NCBI GenBank assembly: GCA_036937835.1
Contig: CM072876.1
Span: 1,707,501 to 1,771,500 of the forward strand
Direction: 5' to 3'
Length of the DNA stretch: 64,000 nt
Origin: Pampus argenteus
Lineage: Eukaryota > Chordata > Actinopteri > Scombriformes > Stromateidae
Of this stretch, positions 54,801 through 64,000 are shown in pieces. The notes under the pieces were generated by a model that was not told the DNA's origin, ran no database searches, and saw nothing but the letters and a program-made list of their open reading frames with translations. The first letter of the stretch is position 1; the number at the start of each line of letters is the position of its first letter. Position numbers and translations under genes: made by a program.

Positions 54801-55020
54801 TCAATGCCATATGAGAGTATAAGGTCAAGAGTGTGATTCAGACAATGAGTCGGTTTATTTACACTCTGACAGAAGCCAATTGAGTCTAACAAAGAGATAA
54901 ATGCAGTACTAAGACTATCACTATGGTTGTCGACATGAATATTAAAATCACCTACAATAATAAGACTACTGCACATACTGAAACCACATCTTTTAAAGCT
55001 AAATAGAAATATGAGTCAAT
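51841..55020 (-). mobile_element. L2-clade non-LTR retrotransposon (LINE), 5'-truncated
   Basis: On the minus strand the element comprises the C-terminal part of an apurinic-type endonuclease, a complete reverse transcriptase, about 650 bp of 3' UTR with the sequence found at the end of many fish L2-like copies (tatagcccaaaatcacaaa, tcagagggctttacaatctg on the plus strand), and a terminal (AAATC)n tail on the plus strand at 51842-51858. The 5' boundary near 55,010-55,080 is approximate. The ORF1 region and the N-terminal endonuclease are absent. The uninterrupted ORF argues for a recent insertion. Confidence 0.85.
52496..54976 (-). CDS. L2 ORF2 fragment: endonuclease C-terminus and reverse transcriptase
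   Basis: 826 codons without interruption from an internal Met. The product would nick target DNA and reverse-transcribe the element's RNA; lacking the endonuclease N-terminus, this copy should not be autonomous. Visible motifs are GDFNIHVD near residue 9 and SDHFLITF near 71 (endonuclease catalytic segments), PIPTRLLKD, NYRPISNLSFISKVLEK, FRVNHSTETAL, LDLSAAFDTIDH, SHGVPQGSVLGPLLF, the catalytic YADDTQLY near 547, and NLGVVFDQDLSF. It ends FLFDKAYS. The first Met is probably not the native start, because the frame stays open upstream until a stop near 55,015. Confidence 0.9.
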   Translation of the reverse strand: MCSSLIIVGDFNIHVDNHSDSLSTAFISLLDSIGFCQSVNKPTHCLNHTLDLILSYGIEIDHLIVFPHNPILSDHFLITFEFILLDYKPSFRNSYSRCLSDSAVAKFKETITIVLNSMPCLNVTEDLAASCSPSHIDQLVSNTTESLQTTLDSIAPLKKRTIKQRRLAPWYSQHTHKLKQEARKSERKWRASKLEESRLAWQDNLAIYRKALRNARTAYYSSLIEENKNNPRFLFSTVARLTENHSSIESPIPLSLTSNDFMSFFNDKIINIRDKIHHLLPSSGSHLIPDTASLEIAIKSDIYLDCFSPVDIKQITTIITSSKSSTCLLDPIPTRLLKDVLPLVSPSLLNMINLSLLSGYVPQSFKIAVIKPLLKKTTLDQEVLANYRPISNLSFISKVLEKAVANQLCDFLHTNSLFEEFQSGFRVNHSTETALVKVTNDLLMASDKGLISVLVLLDLSAAFDTIDHQILLQRLEYQIGIKGTALGWFKSYFLDRSQFVHVHDVASMQTKVSHGVPQGSVLGPLLFSLYMLPLGNIIRNHSINFHCYADDTQLYLSIKPDETNHLTRLQACIKDIKNWMTHNFLKLNSEKTEVLLIGPKHLRNYHSRDLALDGITLATSSTVKNLGVVFDQDLSFNNYIKQLSRTAFFHLRNIAKIRRIISQVDAEKLVHAFVTSRLDYCNSLLSGCSNKSLKSLQLIQNAAARVLTGTKIRDHISPILASLHWLPVKSRIEFKILLLTYKALHGQAPSYLKELIVPYHPTRTLRSQDGGFLVVPIVSKSRLGARAFSYQAPLLWNKLPLCVREADTINTFKSRLKTFLFDKAYS

Positions 55021-57557
55021 TTAATCAACAGGTGTTTTCAATGGAAACAGACTCTCTGAGGCTATTGTTTGTCTCACATAGCAACCGTAACCAAGGAGTG
55101 CGGAGGAGAGTAAAGACTTGACAAAGGGTCAATTTGGCCTGAAAGTGGTTTAGTCTGCTCCCCGACTGAACGATCCAACGTCTCCACCAATGCTGCACTG
55201 AGCCAACGTCTGCAGCACAGAAGAAGAAGAAGAAGGTTTGAGATATTTTTAGGAGAAACGTGACATATCAGACACGAGAGTGTGATCAAGCAGATGATCA
55301 ATGCCCCGCTGATTGGAAAACATACCTTAGTGTGTGTTTGATGTGACATAAAAAAGAAGTGTGTGTGTTTAACCAGTAGAAATATCCATGGGTGGTCTGT
55401 GTGTGTGTGTGTGTGCTTGATGGTCTATTTGTGAGTGTGTGTGTTTGTTTGTGTGTGTGTGTGACTCGTGGAGGCATCTGTTCATTGGAATAAACAACTT
55501 TCCATTTTTAGCTGCCAGGAAAAAACAAGGTGGAATAATCACAAAGGAACGATGCTCTCAACGAGTGTGTGTCGAAAACTGAAATACATGTAGCTCAATA
55601 AATAGTTTTTATTTCTGTTTCTTTTTTTTATTCTATTGTCTTTAAATAGGAGCGAAGGTGAAATGAACCGAGAAAAGAGAACAAAGGGAGGAGAGAAAAG
55701 GCAGGAGGTCACGAGACAGGGTGAGATGAGGAAAGAGAGGAGGCACGTGAACGGGGGATTGAGATTCCCCTGTTATGGAAATCACATTTAATCATCCCTC
55801 TATGCAGCCAGAAACAATGTCATCATGGTTTTTTTAAACACTTTGTTTATAAATTTGTATTTTTTGAGGAAATTTGTCGAAAATCAGAGCTTCAACATTA
55901 GTTTGGCAGCTCGTTCAACAAGCTGAGGTTCAGGACAAGACGTGCGTTCATGTTTGTTAATTAGATGAGCAGTACAGCTAATGTGGGTTGTTGTTCAGAG
56001 TCTGTGGCTCTTGTGTTGTGTAGCCGGCTGCTGTCAGGCTCAGTGCGACCAGCAGCTCCTCCTCATTTATAATTCCCAACATAAAGGGATAAAAGACAAG
56101 CAGAGACAAGAAGAAGAGAAAAGAGGCCAAGTGATGAGATGAAATTTGAAGAGGGGTTGATGAGAAGACAAACCCATAAAACCTTAAACCTCAATAATTA
56201 TCAAAACAATAGGAGGGGGGGGGGGGGGGGGTAAGGCAGGAGGAGAGAAGAAGAAAGAAAACATGATGAGAAGAGCTACGGAAAATAAAATAAAAACTAT
56301 TTAAAGAACACCAGGAAATGAAGGAGATGGAGAAAAACCTAGAAAATCACAAAAATACAAGACAAGAGATGAACATTACATTATGAGAGGAAGAATGGAT
56401 GAATGGAAACTCAGCTGCAAAACAGAGAAATATCAAGTAGGCGAAGAAAACGTGGAGAGACAAAAAGAACAAAAAACTTCTAGTATTTATAATTCTTTCC
56501 AGAATAGGAAGATGAGAAGAGACGATGTGAGAGAAGATAAAGAAGAAAAGAGGAGAGCAGGGAAGAAAACAAGGTGAGAGGAGAGACAAAGGAGTCGATC
56601 TTAAAATAAAGAAATTAAAAAATGACAAAAGAAAACAGAGAAAGAAGAAGAAGAAGAGGAGGAGGAGCTGGAATTAAAGCTGCCACAGCTACACATTGAC
56701 CTCTGTTGGCCGGCTGGTGAACTGCATCCAGGCTGCTGCAGATGCAGATGTGGTCATTTAGAAGAAATGAGAAAGGTTGTTTTCCTTCTGTTTCCTGGAA
56801 GGGCATCAAAACACTTAGAGCCCATAAAACACCCTGAGTCATGGGGACACTGGGATTAAATATATATATATATATATATATATACAAACATTATTTCATT
56901 AAAAGGACCAAACCGCACCTTCAAATTGAAAACATGATTCACTTTTAAACCAGCCAAGAACTTCCAGGTAGCAGCAAAAACAAAAACAAAAACAAAAACA
57001 GTCCAACTCTGGGTTGAATCATGTGATAAACAGGTGTAAGTTGTGAATCATCGGCGTATCTGTAATCTGTGTATCTGCTCTGTGTGTGTGTGTGTGTGTG
57101 TGTGTGGGAGCAGATCAGTTGTTTACTGCTGGGAGCCAGAGCTGCAGCGAACTTTGACCACATTTAATATCCGACGTCATAATCGAGTAAAAATAAGATA
57201 GAAACACAAAAGGCATGTCACCTTTTCAACTGTTGAGTCAACTGCAGCCTTTATTTATATCTGTGGTGGAAAATACTGATGCAACCTGTTTGCTGTGTGT
57301 TCGCCTGATTTCAGACGCAGTTACAGACAGCTTCCCATCATCACATGATGTCCAAAAACACACTCCTTCACTCAAATATGTCAAAACGCCATGTGATGGA
57401 CGGTCTGTGCTCTTCTTTCAGTGTTCATATCACTTTTCTATATTCTGTTTAATAAGTACTGAATACTGCTGTCATTCAGGACAACTTTGTTGTGTGTGCG
57501 TGTGTGTGTGGACGTAGAGTTGAAAGATTTACACCTGTATGTTCAGAGGGAAGTCAT

Positions 57558-57560
<3 letters not shown>

Positions 57561-57598
<38 letters not shown>
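57561..57598. repeat. (CA)n microsatellite
   Basis: About 19 CA units. Confidence 0.95.
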
Positions 57599-57601
<3 letters not shown>

Positions 57602-60600
57602 AAGACCATCAATTCAACTGACGTCTGTAAGAAAGGGCGTGTTGGATCATAAACAGGCTACTTTTATAGTCTCTCTGTGTGTGTGTGTGTAAAAGTTGTA
57701 CATATCATGCACACCACTTACACATGTACCTGCAGTTGTGTGTTAGTGTGCTGCTAAGGTCTACACACACACACACACACACACAAAGACTAATCACTCC
57801 TGTCACAGACTCTTTGGCTCTCAGCATAACACTGGCCAGTTTCGAAGTACATACATGTGTGTGTATGTGTGTGTAAATGCCCCCCCATTGAATAAAACTG
57901 TATTTTCAGGGTTGTAAACATGTTTGTGTTACCGATCAGTGCATATCAACAAGAAAGTGTGCTTCCTTGTGCAGGTAATATTAATTATTATTATTATTAG
58001 CATTAAAAACAGAGCAGAAAACAAGAATTATTGTAAATATTTTTATTTTTTTGTAACTTAATGTGAAAATGACAACAACAAAAACTATGAAGGTACCTGA
58101 ACTCTGTTTCCATCAGTGGTTCAAATATCTTCACACTGGACTTAACAAACACACCACTGCAGCACTTTTCTCTTTATGTTAAATTTCTGCAGGAGATCAA
58201 ATGATGGTGACATTTATAATGTGTGTGTGATGCAGACAGTGGACTCCTGTGTGTGTGTGTGTGTGTGTGTTTTATTCATAGCCCTGATTGGCGTCATCAG
58301 CTCTGAGCAACGCCACTGTGTCACAAAGTCACGCTGCGATGCAACATGTTAACCTTCAGCACGCGTCATGGCCTACACCCAACACACACAGCAAGCTGGC
58401 ACGATGTGTGTGTGTGTGTGTGTGTGTGAACAGGCTGCTAATTCACATGAATTAATGTCTTCCATCAGCTGTTCTGCAAACATAAGATTTCCAACAACAC
58501 AAATTAATTTAAACACGACACATGGAAACCAAAATAATAATTATAAAACATAATTATTATTATTAAATTAAGATTATTAAATCTCTTCTTTATTTTCTAA
58601 CATCCTCAGAGTCCTCGCTGAATTTTTAAATAAATACTTGACTAATTTTCCTGGCTTTCATTCTGCTTTCTTCCCTGCGTCTGTCTCGACACCCACACTC
58701 GTGGTATTTGTGAGCGTCTACTTGTGTGATGGATTTCCAGTAACTGCCAACAGCTCCTCCAGACAGCGAGTGAGCGGATTTATCAGTTGGTTTTATTTAG
58801 TCTCCACATAATGAACAAACAACCGTCGAGTCCTACAGTTACAATCTGACAGTAAACACCACGTCCAGGAGATGAGAACAGATATTAAATGATAAAAACA
58901 AAACCAGCAAACTGTCTTCTATGATCTATATGTCGTCAACCGAAGCTGTATGTATTAAAAGATTATTACAAGTCAATAGAAGATGTTTTATCGTGCAGGT
59001 ATTTAGTGTCTTTCCACTGTTGTCTCAGTTTTTATTTCCAGGTTTAGATTCAAACTAGAGCAAAATAAAATGGCATCAAGTCAACACTCAAGGAAACAAA
59101 CATAAAAAAAACAAAAAAAACAACAACATGAGTTAAAAACAACTCTGGGTACCAAAAAAAAACCCGTTCCTATTGAGCCAAACCAATAGGAAGCCACCCG
59201 CCTCCATGTTACATGCAGATCGCTTCTCTTTCCTTAACCGCTGCCAGAAACGTCCCGACATGTTTCAGAGCATCAAAGTGTCTCTGCAGGATCTCCCAGA
59301 GTCACCAAACGCCACAAAAACAGGATAAAAAACAAAAATAAAAACTTGAATAGCAATTCAGAAACTGCTGTTTTTCTGGTTTTGGTGTAATTGCATCACT
59401 TATATATGGATGCAACAGATCTGACAGCGATGCTTGGTGCTGTTTTTTTAACCCTTTTATAAAGCATTTTATGTGCGGTTAACTGATGAGGCTTCCTGGA
59501 ACACGTTGGCCCTCAGCCTGCACACGTCCAGGGGAAAACTGACGACTTTGGATCCAATTTTCATCTAATCCAGCAATTTAACAACATTACACGTCTATAA
59601 AGTCACAGGCCTTTTAGACTTTAGTACAAGACTCAACATAAACATGGACGTAGTGGAAGTTTCACGCCCTGCTACCTTGGACCGATGCTAACGCTAGCCT
59701 ACACAGTGCTGCACACATGGGCTAAACTGTGCTAACAGGGCAGGTATAAATATTGCAATAATAGACAACACACGGCAAAAGAGACCAAACTCTATTATGT
59801 ATTTTGAGTTGTGTTGGCTGGTTTTTGTTCCCTTCGGGCTTCCTTACTGTTGGAGGTTTGACAACTGAGCCGTGTTCTTCTTCTGCTCCCGTCGCTGTCA
59901 GCATGAGAGTCGTCATCTACAAAAACCTGAAGCGTCAGACAGCTCGAAGCTCTCTGCGGGTTGTTCTGACAGTTTGATAAAGGAGAGACTCGACCACAGT
60001 TTGGCAGCAGGATTCGACTTGAGGTTTGGATGATGCGGATGTTCATGGGAAACATTATCTAAGCACTGACACGCATGTCCACACGCAGCGATTATATTCC
60101 TGTCCACAGGCAAAATGAGAGACAATCAAGTATCATTTCCTCCATTACTCTCTGTTCCATATTAATTATGTTCATGGCAGAGTTGGAAAATAGTCTCTTC
60201 ATGTCTGTTAGTGAGAGACGGACAGCGAGACAGAATTACAGAGTACGAACGGTTGGACGTGTAGAATGAAAAGAACCAGATCTACGAGGTTATATTTAGA
60301 CACACGACAAACCAGACGATATTTCAACAGCTCAAGCTGGCTTGAGATTTAGTGACTGTAAAGGTCACAACATAAGATTCATATCGTTGTCATAACTCCG
60401 TCTCTTTATTCCTTAGAGCTGCTTTTCAGAACTAATTGTTCTAAAGATGAGGATCATGATGTAATCAATAAAACTGGCTGCTGTAGACGCATCAACCAAA
60501 TGAAAACTAGTTGATGGTCAATGTTGTGTTGGATCACATACGAAGGAGTGAAGGAAAGAGGAACTCGAACCCTTAAACTTGATGCTGCTTAATTTCATTC

Positions 60601-61019
60601 ATGACAAGAGAGAACAGAGACAACGTTTTAAAAAAGAAATAAGGAAACTTGACATTAGCTCAAAGTTTTATGAGGTATATGTTTGGACCTGTTCGGTCAA
60701 GATTTCTGTTCTGTCTCAACATGAACTAGAAAACCCACAGACGACCGCAGCATCTACTGACCACTGAAGGGAACTGATGCAGTGATGTGGTCTGTCCACT
60801 GGGTGGTGGTGTTGCAGTCGGAGTGAATTTTAAGACGGAAAAACAAAAACTCATTGTGGGTCTGAAATATGAAAAGACATGATTTACTTCTACAGCGCAG
60901 GGACGTAGTTTATGTGTAGATATAGTTTTATATTACAGGTCAACACCAGGCAGTAAAACACCTGTTTCTCCCTCAAAACCAACCTGAGACTAACTTCTGT
61001 TGATTATAAGACCAGGAAA

Positions 61020-61063
61020 CAGACTCAGACTCAGACTCAGACTCAGACTCAGACTCAGACTCA
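61020..61063. repeat. Hexanucleotide (AGACTC)n, about 7 units
   Basis: A perfect 6-bp tandem repeat on the plus strand, just beyond the likely proximal poly(A) site of the minus-strand e2f6 gene. Confidence 0.95.
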
Positions 61064-61114
61064 AATACTTTCCATTGGACCTGCTGCTTCAGCTGCTGAC
61101 AGAAGGAAAATGTT

Positions 61115-61120
61115 TTTATT
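61115..61120 (-). terminator. Candidate e2f6 poly(A) signal
   Basis: TTTATT on the plus strand (AATAAA on the minus strand), about 485 bp after the e2f6 stop codon. Other TTTATT words exist further on (for example near 60405 and 59025), so the choice is uncertain. Confidence 0.35.
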
Positions 61121-61604
61121 GACTAACAACATCTTTGAGTTTTCTTCATTAGAAATTTCAAACCAAGATGAAAATATTTATATATCCAAAACAAAAAAAA
61201 TCAAAAACAGGAAAAGAAGTAATATATGATCCAGCATATGATTATGATGACAGAAGCACAGCTGTGTATCAAATCTGGAAATGAGCTCATTCACTCATCT
61301 CAAACAAAAATAAAGGTACAAACCTCATTCTCACCTTCGTTCACATGATTTCTTCTCCTGAGAGCTCAGCAGACCAACGGCACCAAAACAAGTTTAATAA
61401 TAAAACAAGCTTTAAATGGTGCAGGTTTCATGTCAGAACTGTTATGTTGTTCATGATCAGCGTTTCATCTTTAACGTTCCAACCTGAACCATGTTTCGGA
61501 CACATCGTGCCTTGTGACTTTCGTCCCTCTGGATACCTGGAGACAGTCTGTTTGATCCTCAGTAACTTTTCCAGGTTTGGCGCCTCCTGGTGGCCGTCTG
61601 GCTG

Positions 61605-61642
61605 CTACGCGCTCTGCACGGTGCTCTGTGGGTTCGACGGCT
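61605..61642 (-). CDS. e2f6: e2f6 last coding exon
   Basis: After acceptor tgttacag the split Glu codon is completed and 11 residues (PSNPQSTVQSV) follow, then TAG. The tail is short, as in E2F6. Confidence 0.7.
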
Positions 61643-63889
61643 CTGTAACAACAACACAACAAGAAAAGTAAAACCAGAGCGTCACATCAACAGGGACAAT
61701 ATCATCATGTACATTTAGCTAGTTTCACACACAACAGGGAAAAGTGTCCAGTTATAAGAACGCTTTAACTTGTTACCTGTGCGCAGCGCAGCCACCTTTA
61801 TCCGACTTTCCTCCAGCGTGGAGAAGCAGCCGCTCGTCTCTCCGCTCACGATATCACAGGTCAGAACCATGATGGGACCCTCCCCCCCCTTCAGATGGAC
61901 CTGGATGCTGTCCTGCATCAACACACACACACACCTTACTTAAACAGTACTGAATCCTGGACATCAGCTTGCCGTGTGGCTCCTCTCCGTGTGCGTTTAC
62001 CTCTTTGGGTGGAGGAACCTCCAGTTTGGTTTCCTCTGGAGCTTTGACAACGATCACCGTCTGCTCCTCGAAGGCTCCGATCCGACTGATGTCCTCGTGG
62101 GTCACGTAGGCGGACGTGCAGGAAAAGTTAAAGAAAACCTGCTTAAATCTTTCAGCCGCATTTAAAAACTGTTTTATTCACGCCCAACTTTGTTAAATAT
62201 GTATTTTAGGCCTCTGTGTTTTATTTTACAGTTTATAAAAAGGTGCTCGATGACCCATTTCTGCCACATTGTTAAGTCTTTAATATTCATGGTGCTTAAT
62301 GTGACGTCATATTCTGTTTTTTTCTTTAAACCTACAGAGCTTAAGACTTCCTGGTCCATGTAAAAGGGTCTGTTTAAGGGAACTCCAGGTTTTGGGCTGT
62401 TCCTGTAGCAGAACAGATGGAAAGAACGGAAAGATGGTTTTAAAACGAGGCAGCTACAGCTGATTTGAAAGGATATGCTGAGTTTTCAGTGTCGTCTGTC
62501 ATGTCGAAGAGCTGATGGGCGCAGCTTTTGATGAGGCCGTCCAGCGTGTCCTCCACCAGCTTCAGGTTCTCCAGCTCTCTCTGCAACTTCTGCTGGTTCT
62601 TCCACAGAAAACTGGATATCGGACTCTTTCCTCTGAACACAGAGCAGGTTTAATGCAAAAGTTCCTTCTTGAACTTGGAAATAGTAGTCAAATAATCTCA
62701 ATTCAAGGTCCTTCTACTAAATACAGAACTTAGAAGTATAATTAGGTTCATAAAACATAAATGCAAATATGTGCAGTGAATAATAAGAGCTGCTGACTCA
62801 CATCCACTTGACCCTGTTGGCCGACTGCTTCTCGATAAGGTTGATGCCGTTGAGGACGTTGGTGACGTCATAAACTCGCCGTTTGCAGATGTGCAGGTTT
62901 GTAGCCACCTGCTTGAGGTCCACCGAGCCATCCGGCGCCGCCACCAACAGCCGCAGGAAACGCCGCGTCAGCAGCCCCAGAGACACATCTGAATATGACA
63001 TGCAGAGTAAATAACATCTCAAGGTTTGTCTACATCCTATCTGAGCATATAATGTCAGTTTATCATCATGTATCCTTAAGTTAAATGACAGAAACACACA
63101 CCCTGTCTGGAAAATCTGTTAGTCTGAGTCTCTTTCTTCTGATGCAGGCTGACACTGGAAAAACAACAAAACAAACAAAAAATCTTACTAAACATTGTAC
63201 GTTAAAATATGCAGAAACCTTGAACCAATAAAAGTTGAGCGTATGAATTTAACCGAACTAGAGAGATGTTGACATGTAACAAGAAAAAGCAAAGAGCGTT
63301 TTTACCTGGTCGTCTTTGGCCCTGAAGGTCTCTGCAAACTTCCACCTGGATCCTGAAGAACAGAAACAGAGCAGGTTAGATCTGCTCTCTTTACTCTAAA
63401 TCTTAATCCAACATTAAATGTTGTTGTCCACAAATGTTCCTGTATCATATCTTCAGACTATAAAAACACCAAACTGCTATTGAGGGCAGAAGCAGGACTG
63501 TAATAATAATGCATAATAATTCATAGTATATAGAAATATACACTGGTCAATATGAAGTGATTGGGACGTCCTTCTTGGAATATATAAATAAGAATGTAAT
63601 ATATTAAAAACACAGCAGACTCAGTCCTGACCTGCTGTGGAGGTTCAGCAGCTTCATCTTCCTCATCATCAACGCGGCCGGTGGCCCACTGATCCTCTTC
63701 CTCAGACAACTCGGCTCCCCAGGGGCTGATCATCCCCCTGGGCCCGTCCAGGTAGGGAGACATGATGGGGATGGCGTCACTGGTGACCCCATTGGTGGAG
63801 ACGTCCTCCGGCAGGAAGTGGTCCTCACAGATTACATGCTGCTCCGTCGAGTCCTGCTTGTCCGTCTCTCTCAGTGCTGCCAGCCAAAC
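61605..63889 (-). CDS. e2f6: E2F6-type repressor with upstream THAP domain, partial (last 8 coding exons)
   Basis: E2F transcription factor that would bind TTTSGCGC-like sites with a DP partner. E2F6 represses through Polycomb-type complexes and lacks the activation and pocket-binding region (family knowledge). Minus-strand exons are 63889-63632, 63352-63306, 63154-63102, 62988-62802, 62632-62477, 62115-62001, 61912-61777 and 61642-61605, giving 329 residues in frame. Counted from the first visible residue: residues 1-43 are the end of a THAP zinc finger (WLAALRE, CEDHF, DAIPIM), followed by an acidic linker. Residues 120-182 are the winged helix with KRRVYDVTNVL. Residues 183-234 are the dimerisation coiled coil (LENLKLVEDTLDGLIKSC), and about 235-285 the marked box (SAYVTHEDI, KAPEETKLEVP). 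The protein stops soon after, with no DYxFGL pocket motif, which is why E2F6 is chosen over E2F1-5. The start and first THAP ligands lie beyond 64,000. Confidence 0.88.
61777..61912 (-). CDS. e2f6: e2f6 exon: end of marked box
   Basis: Acceptor gatgcag, donor CACAG/gtaaca. Encodes DSIQVHLKGGEGPIMVLTCD, parallel to the E2F6 DSITVHIRSTNGPIDVYLC segment, then a variable tail. Confidence 0.88.
62001..62115 (-). CDS. e2f6: e2f6 exon: marked box
   Basis: Encodes SAYVTHEDISRIGAFEEQ and VKAPEETKLEVPPPKE. Its 5' boundary uses an AC acceptor (TGCAC/GTCC) of a U12-type intron. No usable AG acceptor gives the conserved join. Donor GAG/gtaaac. Confidence 0.93.
62116..62476 (-). other. e2f6: AT-AC U12-type intron of e2f6
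   Basis: The donor ATATCCTTTC (from 62476 downward) matches the U12 AT-AC consensus at all core bases. The branch site TTCTTTAAC differs by one base from TTCCTTAAC and lies about 12 nt before the AC acceptor. The join TCA-GC|G-TCC-GCC-TAC gives TDDTENSASAYVTHED, the same spacing as in human E2F6 as remembered. No GT-AG alternative preserves it. Confidence 0.9.
62477..62632 (-). CDS. e2f6: e2f6 exon: dimerisation coiled coil
   Basis: Acceptor tgttcag. Encodes GKSPISSFLW, then a heptad-like stretch KLQRELENLKLVEDTLDGLI and KSCAHQLFDMTDDTEN. Ends at the U12 donor. Confidence 0.93.
62802..62988 (-). CDS. e2f6: e2f6 exon: E2F/DP winged-helix DNA-binding domain
   Basis: Acceptor atattcag, donor GGAT/gtgagt. 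Encodes DVSLGLLTRRFLRLLVAAPD, DLKQVATNLHICKRRVYD and VTNVLNGINLIEKQSANRV. The RRVYD motif corresponds to the DNA-contacting RRxYD of E2Fs. Confidence 0.95.
63102..63154 (-). CDS. e2f6: e2f6 linker exon
   Basis: 53 nt, acceptor tttttccag, donor CAGG/gtgtgt. Encodes VSLHQKKETQTNRFSRQ, a basic linker leading straight into the winged helix (phase 1 join to DVSL). Confidence 0.85.
63306..63352 (-). CDS. e2f6: e2f6 linker exon
   Basis: 47 nt, acceptor ttcttcag, donor CCAG/gtaaaa. Encodes DPGGSLQRPSGPKTT plus a split Ser codon. No domain. Confidence 0.8.
63632..63889 (-). CDS. e2f6: e2f6 exon: THAP-domain C-terminal half and acidic linker
   Basis: 86 codons, acceptor ttgttcag, donor CAG/gtcagg. 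Begins VWLAALRE, then CEDHF (third Cys and the His of the C2CH zinc site) and SDAIPIM, which corresponds to the AVPTIF box of THAP domains. It continues into ELSEEEDQW and DDEEDEAAEPP. The two N-terminal cysteines must be in an exon beyond the window. Confidence 0.85.
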
Positions 63890-64000
63890 CTGAACAAAGA
63901 TACGTTTACGAAAATGTGAATAACTTTTCTTTCCTCAACAGTCAAACTCATAAAAAAACAAAAAAAAACAATAACAATAACAATAAACCAGTATGAAGAA

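Larger units (their letters stand above)
55080..61100. other. Intergenic DNA between convergent genes; may include the e2f6 3' UTR
   Basis: No coding exon recognised. It contains purine-rich DNA (55650-55760, 56090-56700), a G17 run (56215-56231), an (AT)n run (56861-56883), CA/GT runs near 57085-57106, 57561-57598 and 57764-57784, and a T/AT-rich part at 58500-59500. Long e2f6 3' UTR isoforms could extend into the right-hand part. Confidence 0.5.

Noticed and set aside
62434..62476. GT donor at TCAGCT/gtagct as the end of the e2f6 coiled-coil exon
   Set aside because: It would insert extra residues (YPFKSA) and has no AG acceptor giving the conserved AYVT join; the AT-AC U12 sites fit exactly.

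Overview
This is vertebrate genomic DNA, most likely from a teleost fish. The genes are split by short GT-AG introns. CA/GT microsatellites are extremely dense. A fish-type L2 LINE is present, and the two recognisable genes are orthologues of vertebrate transcription factors. No prokaryotic feature, CRISPR array or complete tRNA/rRNA gene was seen.

Layout. Positions 1-29,100 contain no convincing coding sequence. They hold microsatellites, two minisatellites (45 bp polypyrimidine at 6331-6690; 17 bp CpG-rich at 16092-16210), purine/pyrimidine tracts, a diverged interspersed repeat pair (about 5.1 and 20.3 kb), a hAT-like fragment (17.03 kb), a possible MITE (4.92 kb), and regulatory-looking motif arrays: p53-type half-sites at 5.58 kb and CACCTG E-boxes at 12.22 kb. 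This is probably the 5' flank and/or large 5' introns of the next gene. One well-spliced candidate untranslated exon lies at 6981-7050.

Positions 29,142-49,290 (+) carry a complete hivep2 (Schnurri-2) gene. It has a putative CRE/MEF2-TATA/AP-1 promoter module, short leader exons with several uORFs, and 13 coding exons (30019-47074) that join in frame to 2,467 residues; from memory human HIVEP2 is about 2,446. ZAS-N is in the first coding exon and ZAS-C is split over two exons. Five introns interrupt the part that I recall as one giant exon in mammals. The second ZAS-C exon sits between a (TG)52 tract touching its acceptor and a (CA)18 tract just after its donor.

Positions 49.3-61.1 kb are intergenic between two convergent genes. 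They contain a 5'-truncated L2 LINE (minus strand, about 51.84-55.02 kb) with an uninterrupted 826-codon ORF.

Positions 61,605-63,889 (-) carry the 3' eight coding exons of an E2F6-type gene. The C-terminal half of a THAP zinc-finger domain is fused upstream of the E2F winged helix, and one intron is a near-perfect AT-AC U12-type intron. The 5' end lies beyond the window.

Both genes encode nuclear DNA-binding regulators: HIVEP2 binds kappaB-like sites, and E2F6 is a Polycomb-associated repressor. Nothing in the sequence indicates that they act in one pathway. Splice junctions were placed by hand from consensus sites, frame continuity and remembered family sequences. The choice of hivep2a versus hivep2b cannot be made here.
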